Positions 46,367-54,133 of a stretch of 64,000 nt of DNA are shown piece after piece; the first letter of the stretch is position 1; every line of letters begins with the position of its first letter. The notes under the pieces are model-generated. The model was given only the letters and a program-made list of their open reading frames with translations, ran no database searches and was not told the origin of the DNA. Origin of the DNA: Aliiglaciecola sp. 3_MG-2023 (GTDB taxonomy: Bacteria > Pseudomonadota > Gammaproteobacteria > Enterobacterales > Alteromonadaceae); NCBI RefSeq assembly GCF_030548205.1, contig NZ_JAUORV010000006.1, positions 62,001 through 126,000 on the forward strand. The letters run 5' to 3'. A program made the translations under genes and the position numbers.

Positions 46367-47005
46367 ATGAAAATTGCGTTACTGATGGAAAATAGTCAAG
46401 CAGGTAAAAACCCTGTAGTGTTAAACGAATTAAAAACAGTGGCAGATCCTTTAGGTCATGAAGTCTTTAATGTGGGCATGGATGGTGAAAACGATCACCA
46501 CTTAACTTATATTCATCTTGGCATCATGGCGAGTTTACTGATTAACTCAAAAGCGGTCGATTTTGTGGTTGCTGGTTGTGGAACAGGCCAAGGCGCTATG
46601 ATGTCACTTAATCTGCACCCCGGTGTATTTTGTGGTTACTGCCTTGATCCTTCAGATGCTTTTCTTTTTAACCAAATTAATAACGGAAATGCCCTTGCCC
46701 TTGCATTTGCTAAAGGTTTTGGTTGGGGAGCTGAATTAAACGTGCGTTACATGTTTGAAAAAGCCCTTACCGGAGAGCGCGGCGCAGGCTACCCAATAGA
46801 AAGAAAAGAACCTCAAGTCAAAAACGCAGGTATTTTGGCTGAAGTAAAAGCAGCAGTATTAAAGAGTGATTACCTAGAAACCCTTAAAAGTATTGATCAG
46901 TCGTTAGTTAAAACAGCGGTATCAGGGGAACGTTTCCAAAGTTGTTTTTTTGAACACTGCAAAAATCCAGAATTGGCTAACTACGTAAAATCAATGATTG
47001 AGTAA
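46367..47005 (+). CDS. RpiB/LacA/LacB-family sugar isomerase, long form
   Basis: The 212-residue cytoplasmic protein starts MKIALLMENSQAGKN. VDFVVAGCGTGQGAMMSLNLHPGV matches the RpiB/LacAB active-site loop: Cys-Gly-T-G-x-G, with the catalytic Cys in AGCGTG. DPSDAFLFNQINNGNALALAF corresponds to the N-x-A-N-x-L/A-L motif. It is about 60 residues longer than RpiB, with a C-terminal helical extension. Members of this long form are often found beside KduI/KduD-type uronate genes and may isomerise keto-deoxy sugar acids. A 12-mer TTATCATTTTGA 37 nt before the ATG is repeated before the TRAP operon (58325), which links them in regulation (inference). Confidence 0.8.
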   Translation: MKIALLMENSQAGKNPVVLNELKTVADPLGHEVFNVGMDGENDHHLTYIHLGIMASLLINSKAVDFVVAGCGTGQGAMMSLNLHPGVFCGYCLDPSDAFLFNQINNGNALALAFAKGFGWGAELNVRYMFEKALTGERGAGYPIERKEPQVKNAGILAEVKAAVLKSDYLETLKSIDQSLVKTAVSGERFQSCFFEHCKNPELANYVKSMIE

Positions 47006-47018
47006 TTAATCTAAAAAC

Positions 47019-47056
47019 GTATACAAGTAGGCAAGGTAATTATCCTACTTGTATAC
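47019..47056. terminator. Perfect 13-bp inverted repeat between convergent genes
   Basis: GTATACAAGTAGG, 12-nt loop, CCTACTTGTATAC. It lies 13 nt after the isomerase stop and 22 nt after the convergent beta-helix gene. A TTTTT run follows on the minus strand, so it probably terminates both transcripts. Confidence 0.7.
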
Positions 47057-47078
47057 AAAATATCTCTATTTCAACTAG

Positions 47079-48758
47079 TTAAGGCGTTAAGGCTTTCTTT
47101 TTCCTTTGCAAAAGCTGATATGTATAAAGAGAAGGCACATTATCAACACGTTTATTCAAGCTTTCGACATAAGGTTTGGGAACATATTCTAACGTCAACG
47201 GACGATTGCCTGATAAACCTATTATACGAGCGTCAGGGCCTTCCGCTAAGCCTTCCACGCGCAGAGTTTGCATAGCTGGCGCACCGCTTTCCACCACAAT
47301 TCGTAAATTCCATGTTGTGCTGAACCGACCATGTCCGGGTTGCCAATATCCAGCCCCAGAACCATCATAAATAGGGTAGGAGGCATACTCCTCACCTGGA
47401 ATTGCATTGACATGCAACGTAATATTATCAAATAGATTTTGGTGGTTGGCACCGGCGTGTTGATCCAAATTTGGCAGTATGAATACTTCAGAATCTTTAT
47501 ATACGCTGCGCGTAGATTGTGTATTAAAGGTTAAAGAGTGGGTTACAGGATTAAATATCTGAATGTTTTGAGCTAGCACATTATGCACATTTCCCATGTG
47601 CACCGCATAATGAGCCTGACGTTCTCCAGAAGTTCTCACATCTGTTATTGTTAAATTAGCACTATCGTAGGTTATAATCGCACTATCAGCATTAATAAAG
47701 CTTAAGTTCTGCATCCAACTGTCAGCTAAACCGACAAAATAAATCCCGTTGTACCCTTGTTCTACATGATGACCAAAATAGGGCGCATTCGGAAATTCAA
47801 ACCTAAAATCTTTAATTCCTACATTTTCTAGTGGTGACCAAGTTGCTATATTTGTGGGTAAATCGGAATTAATATCGTGCAGCAAGGTATCGGCTATGGT
47901 AATCACATTACCTTTAATATTTGTAATTACGGTGCGCTGTTGTACCAATGGGTAATCTGCTCTTGTCCAATGACGTGAGCCAATTTTGACCTTTGTATTG
48001 TTATATAATGATTTTAGCAATGGACCATTTTCACCTTGGCGATTATGCCAAAGTAATTGTACACGTTGTCCCACTTCCAACTGTTCTGTATTCTTCACCC
48101 GAATCTGGCGATGCCCTTGTTTTCCTTTTACTCCTTCAGATAAGGAAATAGGAGGGGCTTGGTCATATTTATCTAGGTACGCGAATCCTCGCTTGTTTTC
48201 TTCGCCCACCCATATAAAGCCGGCAGTCCATGAATATTCCGAGTACAAGACATCGAGATTATGGTTCTTTTCAACTTGGCGTTTATTGTTGCTAACAAGG
48301 TACTCGCGTATTTCATCGAGTTTTCCGCCATCATCTACCATTTTTAGAGGCCTTGGAAAATAAAGAGTCGTTCCGGCTTCGCCTCTTCCAGCTCCTTGCA
48401 ACACGAAGTCACTACGGGTTATTTCAATGATGTCAGTAATGATAAACTTACCTTTTGGAAATTCTACCGTTACAGGACCTTGAATTTTATTCGCGGCTTT
48501 AACGGCTTTGATTATAGCGTCGGTATCATCTAAATTATCATCTGCGATAGCGCCGAAATCTGTCACTCGTATTACTGTTGACTTAACTATTGGAATGTCT
48601 TCCAAGCCAAATTTATAACCTGCATATGAAAAATCAGGTAAATATTCTGCTCCGTCAGTTAATATTTCCGGCAGGTTCTGCGCAGCTACGATTTGGGGAG
48701 ATATTAAAAAGATTGTAGATAGAAATAGAACCCTAACCTTCTTGCGACAAATATTCAT
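47079..48758 (-). CDS. Secreted right-handed beta-helix protein (pectate-lyase-3-like)
   Basis: The start at 48758 follows AAGGAA with 7-nt spacing and gives 559 residues with a signal peptide (ends VAAQ). VIRVTDFGAIADDNLDDTDAI and VTVEFPKGKFIIT are the classic N-terminal Pectate_lyase_3 blocks that open a parallel beta-helix, as in rhamnogalacturonases and GH55. Helix rungs follow: VLQGAGRGEAGTTLYFPRP, FIWVGEENKRG, DFRFEFPNAPYFGHH, GIYFVGLADSWMQNLSF. The function on ulvan is unknown; a lyase, hydrolase or epimerase is possible. No sure catalytic residues could be assigned by eye. It is convergent with the RpiB/LacAB-type gene. Confidence 0.72.
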   Translation of the reverse strand: MNICRKKVRVLFLSTIFLISPQIVAAQNLPEILTDGAEYLPDFSYAGYKFGLEDIPIVKSTVIRVTDFGAIADDNLDDTDAIIKAVKAANKIQGPVTVEFPKGKFIITDIIEITRSDFVLQGAGRGEAGTTLYFPRPLKMVDDGGKLDEIREYLVSNNKRQVEKNHNLDVLYSEYSWTAGFIWVGEENKRGFAYLDKYDQAPPISLSEGVKGKQGHRQIRVKNTEQLEVGQRVQLLWHNRQGENGPLLKSLYNNTKVKIGSRHWTRADYPLVQQRTVITNIKGNVITIADTLLHDINSDLPTNIATWSPLENVGIKDFRFEFPNAPYFGHHVEQGYNGIYFVGLADSWMQNLSFINADSAIITYDSANLTITDVRTSGERQAHYAVHMGNVHNVLAQNIQIFNPVTHSLTFNTQSTRSVYKDSEVFILPNLDQHAGANHQNLFDNITLHVNAIPGEEYASYPIYDGSGAGYWQPGHGRFSTTWNLRIVVESGAPAMQTLRVEGLAEGPDARIIGLSGNRPLTLEYVPKPYVESLNKRVDNVPSLYTYQLLQRKKKALTP

Positions 48759-49396
48759 TGTATGATTCCTTTTTAGCAGCCTAGCAAACAATTCAAGTTA
48801 CACGTTGAGTACATTTAAGAAAATGAGAAACATTTATATAACGTTCTGTTTACATTAGGTTATAGTCATTTCATGTCATAATCAATCCCAAATGCGCTTT
48901 ATAAAGCAAGAGTTAGGATCCTCGATGTAAATTAGCGGGTAAACAGGCTGAATAAATTCATTCTTATTTCGAGCTTTTGTAAGGGGGGAATCGCTTATGA
49001 AGTACAACTGTTGTTTCTTAATTCCCTCTTACCACTTTCCGTTTGCTTCATTAGTTAAAGGTTCATCATAGGGTTACCCTACTTTTTATTTAGCCCACAC
49101 TAGGGTGAAAACTTAGAATATTATTAATTATCATATTCAATCATTTATTTGCATTTATGGTCATTGTTGGTTAGTGTCTCGTCCTTAAAGTGTGTTCTAG
49201 TTTTTATGACTAACAACCCCTTTGTGTTTTTTTCATTTAGCTAATATTTGAAACGAACAATCTCTAATAATAAAAGAAATATTTTAAGTTTCTAACAGTT
49301 AACTATACCGACAGAGAATCCTGGCTAAGCTCAGGAGGTGTGCTTGCGCCTAAAAGCAAGAAAACATATAGGTTAATCAAGGATTAAGGAGGCGTA
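48759..49396. other. Intergenic region upstream of the transhydrogenase genes
   Basis: About 640 bp. It holds one short ORF at 48997-49071 (24 codons, MKYNCCFLIPSYHFPFASLV...) with an unusually strong AAGGGGGG site 8 nt before its ATG; CFLIPSY resembles the start of family-2 glycosyltransferases, so it could be a gene relic or a leader peptide. The remainder is AT-rich promoter-like sequence. AGGAGG at 49387-49392 serves the next gene. Confidence 0.4.
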
Positions 49397-50545
49397 ATGA
49401 GCACTGTAGTGTTTGTTAAAGAACAAAAAAATAACGAGAGTCGGTGTAGCTGTTTACCACAAAACATATCTTCGTTCGTTAAGCGAGGTATGAAGGTGTG
49501 CGTTGAAAGTGGTATTGGTGAGACGATTCATATTTCTGATGCTGAATATGCTGCGGTTGGAGCGAGGGTAGTAATTGATAGAAGAGAGCTTTTAAAGGAT
49601 GCCGATTTTATTCTTTCAATTCATCCTTTATCTAAAGACGAACTGGAGTTCAGTAAACCAAGTGCTTGTTGCATCAGTTTCTTAGATCCCTTCAATGCCC
49701 GTGAGCATATTTCCTGGTTACAAAACTCGGGGCGATCAGCTTTGTCAATGGAATTAATTCCAAGAAGTAGCAGATGTCAAAAGATGGATGCCCTAAGCTC
49801 TCAAGCCAGTTTAGCCGGATATGTGATGGTGGCTCAAGCAATGTTAGCTTTACCCAAGGTATTTCCTATGATGATGACTCCATCAGGAACCATTAAACCC
49901 ACAAAAGTGTTTGTTATTGGAGCGGGGGTTGCCGGCTTGCAGGCCATTGCGACGGCAAAAAGACTAGGCGCATCGGTTATTGCTTACGACACGCGCGAGA
50001 CGGTTGCGGAGCAGGTGCGTTCGTTGGGGGCAAAATTCTTAGATATTGATTTAGGTGAAACAGGTCAGAATGAACAAGGCTATGCAAATGCCTTGAGCCA
50101 AGAGCAGATTGAATTGCAGCTACAAGCACAAGCAGACTGTATTAAAGATGCTGATGTTGTTATCACAACCGCCCAGTTGTTTGGTCGAAAACCTCCTGTA
50201 CTGATTAAAAAAGACGTCATCCGTGAAATGAAAGCCGGTAGCGTAATTGTGGATATGGCAGTAGAGAGCGGTGGAAATGTAGAAGGCAGTATCTCGGGTG
50301 AAAATGTTGTTTATGAGGGGGTTACTTTAATTGGCAAGGGAAATTGGAGTAGTGATGTGGCTTATCATGCCAGTCAAATGTATGCCAATAATTTACAAGC
50401 ATTACTGTTTGAATTTTGGAACGACGAAGAAAAACGGCCAGTTCTGGATTTAAATGATGAAATTCTACAAACGGCATTAATCACTCATCAAAACCAATTT
50501 ATTAACCCAAGCATAAAAGCCTTATTTTCACAGGAGATCAACTAA
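49397..50545 (+). CDS. pntAA: NAD(P) transhydrogenase subunit alpha, part 1 (soluble NAD-binding domain I)
   Basis: The 382-residue protein starts at 49397 after AGGAGG. It has the alanine-dehydrogenase/PntA fold: GMKVCVESGIGETIHISDAEY, the NAD motif VFVIGAGVAGLQAIATAKRLG at about 171-191 with acidic YDTRE, KFLDIDL, and GSVIVDMAVESGGNVEGS. The membrane part of PntA is absent and is encoded by the next gene, as in three-gene transhydrogenases. The N-terminus is degenerate: where most members read RVALTPE, this one reads RCSCLPQN. It binds NAD(H) in the proton-driven exchange NADH + NADP to NAD + NADPH. Its stop overlaps the next start (TAATG). Confidence 0.9.
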   Translation: MSTVVFVKEQKNNESRCSCLPQNISSFVKRGMKVCVESGIGETIHISDAEYAAVGARVVIDRRELLKDADFILSIHPLSKDELEFSKPSACCISFLDPFNAREHISWLQNSGRSALSMELIPRSSRCQKMDALSSQASLAGYVMVAQAMLALPKVFPMMMTPSGTIKPTKVFVIGAGVAGLQAIATAKRLGASVIAYDTRETVAEQVRSLGAKFLDIDLGETGQNEQGYANALSQEQIELQLQAQADCIKDADVVITTAQLFGRKPPVLIKKDVIREMKAGSVIVDMAVESGGNVEGSISGENVVYEGVTLIGKGNWSSDVAYHASQMYANNLQALLFEFWNDEEKRPVLDLNDEILQTALITHQNQFINPSIKALFSQEIN

Positions 50546-50820
50546 TGTCCGTTATATATTTATCGACCATCCTAATTCTTGCTATTTTTTTGGGGTTTGA
50601 ACTTATTCGTAAAGTTCCAGCGACGTTGCATACACCTTTAATGTCAGGCGCGAATGCAATATCAGGTATTACTTTAGTCGGGGCGCTAGTTTATGCCGGT
50701 GGCGAGTTCACTGTTGTAACAAAGGTTTTTGCGTGTATCTCGGTAATGTTGGCAACGATTAATGTCGTTGGTGGCTATTTAGTGACTGACCGCATGTTAG
50801 CAATGTTTAAAGGTAAATAA
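50545..50820 (+). CDS. pntAB: NAD(P) transhydrogenase subunit alpha, part 2 (membrane domain)
   Basis: The 91-residue integral membrane protein has about three helices and the family blocks FLGFELIRKVPATLHTPLMSG, ANAISGITLVGAL and INVVGGYLVTDRMLAMFK. It forms the alpha-side half of the proton channel with PntB. The ATG overlaps the pntAA stop codon, and 9 nt separate it from the pntB start, so the three genes form one tight operon. Confidence 0.92.
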   Translation: MSVIYLSTILILAIFLGFELIRKVPATLHTPLMSGANAISGITLVGALVYAGGEFTVVTKVFACISVMLATINVVGGYLVTDRMLAMFKGK

Positions 50821-50829
50821 GGAGATAAC

Positions 50830-52212
50830 GTGGAAAATATGGAATTTACAATTAACGCTATCTACATTGCCTGTGTAGTGCTCTTTATTTTAGGTCTCAA
50901 ACTATTAAGTCATCCTTCTACGGCTCGAAAAGGGAATACCTTATCAGCGCTAGGGATGTTAATTGCCATTGTGGCGACATTATTGGATCAAAACATCATT
51001 TCCTACCAATGGATTATTGTTTCCATTTTCCTGGGAAGTGTTATTGGGGCGGCAATGGCGAAGTATGTCGAAATGACCAAAATGCCAGAAATGGTATCGT
51101 TACTCAATGGTGTGGGAGGGTTGGCTAGCCTTTTAGTTGCTTTTGCAGTGGTAATTAGTGGTGAAGAAATTGACACTTACATTTTAGTCATTGTTTTATT
51201 TGCTATTGCCATAGGCAGCATTACTTTTACCGGGAGTATTATTGCCTGGGCTAAATTAAGCGGTGAAATTCCCAAATTAGTTAGTAGTGCAGCGACTGTT
51301 TTCAAAGGTCAGGCAATTATCAACTTTTTGATAGTCGTGTCTATTGGCTTATTAGGGACGCTATTTGTACTTAGCCCTGAAAATATCGATTTTATTATTT
51401 ATTTTTCACTACTTTGTTTAGTCCTGGGTGTCATGCTGGTGTTGCCGATTGGTGGTGCAGATATGCCTGTCGTGATTTCGTTATTAAATAGTTATTCTGG
51501 GTTGGCCGCGTGTGCTGCTGGATTTGCAATAAATAACAACCTGTTAATTGTAGCGGGTGCGTTAGTGGGGGCAAGCGGTATTATTTTGACCAGCGTAATG
51601 TGCAAAGCGATGAATCGCTCCTTAAGTAATGTTTTATTTTCAGGCTTTAAAGCAGCCACATCAAGTACAATTGAAATCGAAGGTGAAATGACACCTATGG
51701 TGGCGGAAGATGCATTTTTTGTTTTGGAAGCGGCACAATCTGTATTGGTTATTCCTGGCTATGGTATGGCCGTTGCCCAAGCGCAACATGCTATGAAAGA
51801 GCTTCAGGTGTTGTTGGAAGAAAACGATGCAGAAGTTGTATATGGTATCCATCCTGTTGCTGGACGCATGCCTGGGCATATGAACGTTTTGTTGGCCGAG
51901 GCCGATGTTCCTTATGAGTTATTATTGGAAATGGATGAAGTAAATGCTCGTATGGAAGGGTTTGATATTGCAATTGTTATTGGTGCGAATGATGTGGTTA
52001 ATCCGGCAGCCAGAGATATGCAAGGAAGCCCAATCTACGGAATGCCTGTTATCAATGCAGATTTAGCAAAGAATGTTTTTATACTGAAAAGAGGTATGTC
52101 GTCAGGCTTTGCTGGTGTAGATAATCCATTATTCTTTAAATCGAATGCCCGTATGATCTTCGGCGATGCAAAAGATACGATTAATACGATTATTAGGCAG
52201 TTTTCTGACTAA
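50830..52212 (+). CDS. pntB: NAD(P) transhydrogenase subunit beta
   Basis: The 460-residue protein starts at GTG 50830, directly served by AAGGAG; an ATG lies three codons in. The N-terminal half holds about eight to nine membrane helices, including KYVEMTKMPEMVSLLNGVGG and FTGSIIAWAKLSG. The C-terminal NADP-binding domain III contains VIPGYGMAVAQAQHAMKEL, GIHPVAGRMPGHMNVLLAEA, VIGANDVVNPAARD and KRGMSSGFAGVDNPLF. All signature blocks are intact. Physiological inference: balances NADH from sugar and uronate oxidation against NADPH need. A strong terminator follows at 52284. Confidence 0.95.
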   Translation: MENMEFTINAIYIACVVLFILGLKLLSHPSTARKGNTLSALGMLIAIVATLLDQNIISYQWIIVSIFLGSVIGAAMAKYVEMTKMPEMVSLLNGVGGLASLLVAFAVVISGEEIDTYILVIVLFAIAIGSITFTGSIIAWAKLSGEIPKLVSSAATVFKGQAIINFLIVVSIGLLGTLFVLSPENIDFIIYFSLLCLVLGVMLVLPIGGADMPVVISLLNSYSGLAACAAGFAINNNLLIVAGALVGASGIILTSVMCKAMNRSLSNVLFSGFKAATSSTIEIEGEMTPMVAEDAFFVLEAAQSVLVIPGYGMAVAQAQHAMKELQVLLEENDAEVVYGIHPVAGRMPGHMNVLLAEADVPYELLLEMDEVNARMEGFDIAIVIGANDVVNPAARDMQGSPIYGMPVINADLAKNVFILKRGMSSGFAGVDNPLFFKSNARMIFGDAKDTINTIIRQFSD

Positions 52213-52283
52213 CAGGAGGCTGTTCATATTTAGGTTCTGAACCCCTTTAGAACTTAACGATCGTAAAATAACAGGGGGCAATT

Positions 52284-52320
52284 AGAAAAGGGTATAAATA
52301 AATTTATACCCTTTTCTTTT
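52284..52320 (+). terminator. Rho-independent terminator after pntB
   Basis: AGAAAAGGGTATAAAT and its exact complement ATTTATACCCTTTTCT form a 16-bp stem with a tiny loop, followed by TTTT. It lies between pntB and the convergent kinase gene and may work in both directions. Confidence 0.88.
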
Positions 52321-52368
52321 GTTGTCTAAACGTTTTCGGCAACTAATATTATAATCAGACTGGTTTCA

Positions 52369-53766
52369 TTAACTAGTTTGAACTCGCTCCCGCCAAACAT
52401 CTCTGTAACGATGTATATTTGATAATCGAGTGGGAACCGCTGGTTTCAGATCTATCTTTAAAGGTTCGCCGCTGGATATTTTTTGCCAATCAATTAATGA
52501 AGCACACCCTTGTACTGTTCCCGTGTTATCTGCTGAAAGCCAGACAGGTTGATTTGGACGCAACTGTGCAATGATTGAGCACAGTAGGGGGTTTTGCAAG
52601 AAAGCCCCTTCGATATATATGTCACTTTGTGATTGTAATAAATCTAATTGAAAATCGATCATCAGTGCACAATACAGGGTTGCCGTTTCAGTTCCTTGTT
52701 TTGGTTCAATTTCACCAATAAAGGCCGGTGTATGTCCTCCGAAAGGACCGCTTCCCCCACTAAAGTCAGGAATAGCCATTACTTCCTTATCAATTAACTC
52801 TTGTAATACAGAAGATTCAACCGGATCCCCAAAAGCGCCACCCAACATTGCACAAATTTTTTCAAATTCTCGACCACCCATAAAGCGAGCACATGGGACA
52901 GGAGATGACATAGCATCCACATTGCCAAGCATATCCCGTTTAGCTGATAAGCAAGATGTAGAGGTTCCTGAACTCATCAGTACCGTCCATGTACCAGTCG
53001 ATATCACTGTGAATGGTTTATTATTTTGTCGAATTTTGTATCGTAAGAAGCTAGCGTTACTATCATGGATCCCTGCAAAAACCTCACATGACGTGCTTAG
53101 GCCAGTTAATTTAGCGATGGCAGGACTAATTGCACCAAGATTTTGCCAAGCCGGCACAATCTTGGGAAACAACGGAAGCCAATTGCTGTTTTTAACCATA
53201 CTTGAGTAATCATTTTGCAATGGCGCCCAAAGATCAGTGTGACAGCCTAAAGACGTTACTTCAGTACAGCGTTGTCCGGTTAATCTCCAAACCCAGTATT
53301 GTGGATACATTAAAATATCAGTGCATTTGGCAAATGCGTCTGGATATCTTTTTTGCAACCAAAATAATTGTCTACCAAGGTTTAAACCTGCGGGGAGTTT
53401 TGGTGAGAGACTTTCTGAAAAGTCCGGTCTTAAGTCATCATATTCTCCACCACCAATGCCGGAATATTCGTAATCTAGTACAGGTAAGACCAAACCATTA
53501 GAAGACGCTTCGCTATTCCTGTCAATAAGTGCAGCAGTTGCTCCATGAGTCGTGACTGAAAAGGCTGTAATTTCGAATTGAGAGGTCAGGCGTTGACAAA
53601 CGGACACCATCCAACCAAAAATACCATCAACATCTGCATGTGGATAAGCGCCTTTTGTCAATATGCTATTCGCTCTGGATTCACTAAATACCGATTTGCG
53701 GTTTTCATCTAAGAGGTGCAATTTAACGTTGGTCTTCCCAATGTCGAGAATTAGACTGTGATACAT
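52369..53766 (-). CDS. rhaB: FGGY-family carbohydrate kinase, probably L-rhamnulokinase
   Basis: The 465-residue protein opens with LILDIGKTNVKLHLLD, the phosphate-1 loop of ASKHA sugar kinases. ITAFSVTTHGATAALID, VLDYEY, YPQYWVWRLTGQRCTEVTSLGCHTDLW with the substrate-side Asp region, VFAGIHDSNASFLRY with the catalytic-type Asp, VISTGTWTVLMS and IYIEGAFLQNPLL complete the FGGY layout. In this setting, with rhaM and several rhamnosidases, L-rhamnulose is the likely substrate; fuculose or xylulose kinases have the same fold, so the symbol is an inference. It is encoded downstream of the TonB receptor gene, separated by a terminator, so it is likely expressed from its own promoter. Confidence 0.75.
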   Translation of the reverse strand: MYHSLILDIGKTNVKLHLLDENRKSVFSESRANSILTKGAYPHADVDGIFGWMVSVCQRLTSQFEITAFSVTTHGATAALIDRNSEASSNGLVLPVLDYEYSGIGGGEYDDLRPDFSESLSPKLPAGLNLGRQLFWLQKRYPDAFAKCTDILMYPQYWVWRLTGQRCTEVTSLGCHTDLWAPLQNDYSSMVKNSNWLPLFPKIVPAWQNLGAISPAIAKLTGLSTSCEVFAGIHDSNASFLRYKIRQNNKPFTVISTGTWTVLMSSGTSTSCLSAKRDMLGNVDAMSSPVPCARFMGGREFEKICAMLGGAFGDPVESSVLQELIDKEVMAIPDFSGGSGPFGGHTPAFIGEIEPKQGTETATLYCALMIDFQLDLLQSQSDIYIEGAFLQNPLLCSIIAQLRPNQPVWLSADNTGTVQGCASLIDWQKISSGEPLKIDLKPAVPTRLSNIHRYRDVWRERVQTS

Positions 53767-54074
53767 TTCAATTTTCCATTTTTGTTTGCTTGTAATACAT
53801 AACCGTCTTTGTATTTATTTTTTACTTTTTAAACATTATGTAATACTTAATGAGCAATTTATTAATTGATTGTTAAATACTTTACCTTTAAGTGACTTGT
53901 TTTGCAATTATTTGATTGGATATGCTGATTGAGGTGTGGGGAAGCTAAGTCGATTTGGATGTGAGCCTGAACAAATATGCGTGTAAGTAGTGTTGTATGT
54001 TATATACATCGCTAACTCGCTAAACTAAAATAACAACCTTAAATTTTCATATAGCGTCGATTCACGCCCATACT
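53767..54074. other. Promoter region of the kinase gene
   Basis: About 310 bp of AT-rich sequence after the receptor terminator and before the kinase start (minus strand). No ORF or clear operator was found. Confidence 0.4.
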
Positions 54075-54103
54075 AAAAAGGCTTAATCGTAATTAAGCCT
54101 TTT
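54075..54103 (-). terminator. Rho-independent terminator after the TonB-dependent receptor gene
   Basis: AAAAGGCTTAAT, loop CGTA, ATTAAGCCTTTT: a 12-bp stem with a T run on the minus strand, about 30 nt after the receptor stop codon. Confidence 0.85.
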
Positions 54104-54133
54104 GCTGAATTGACTTTTAGTAAATGTGTATAC

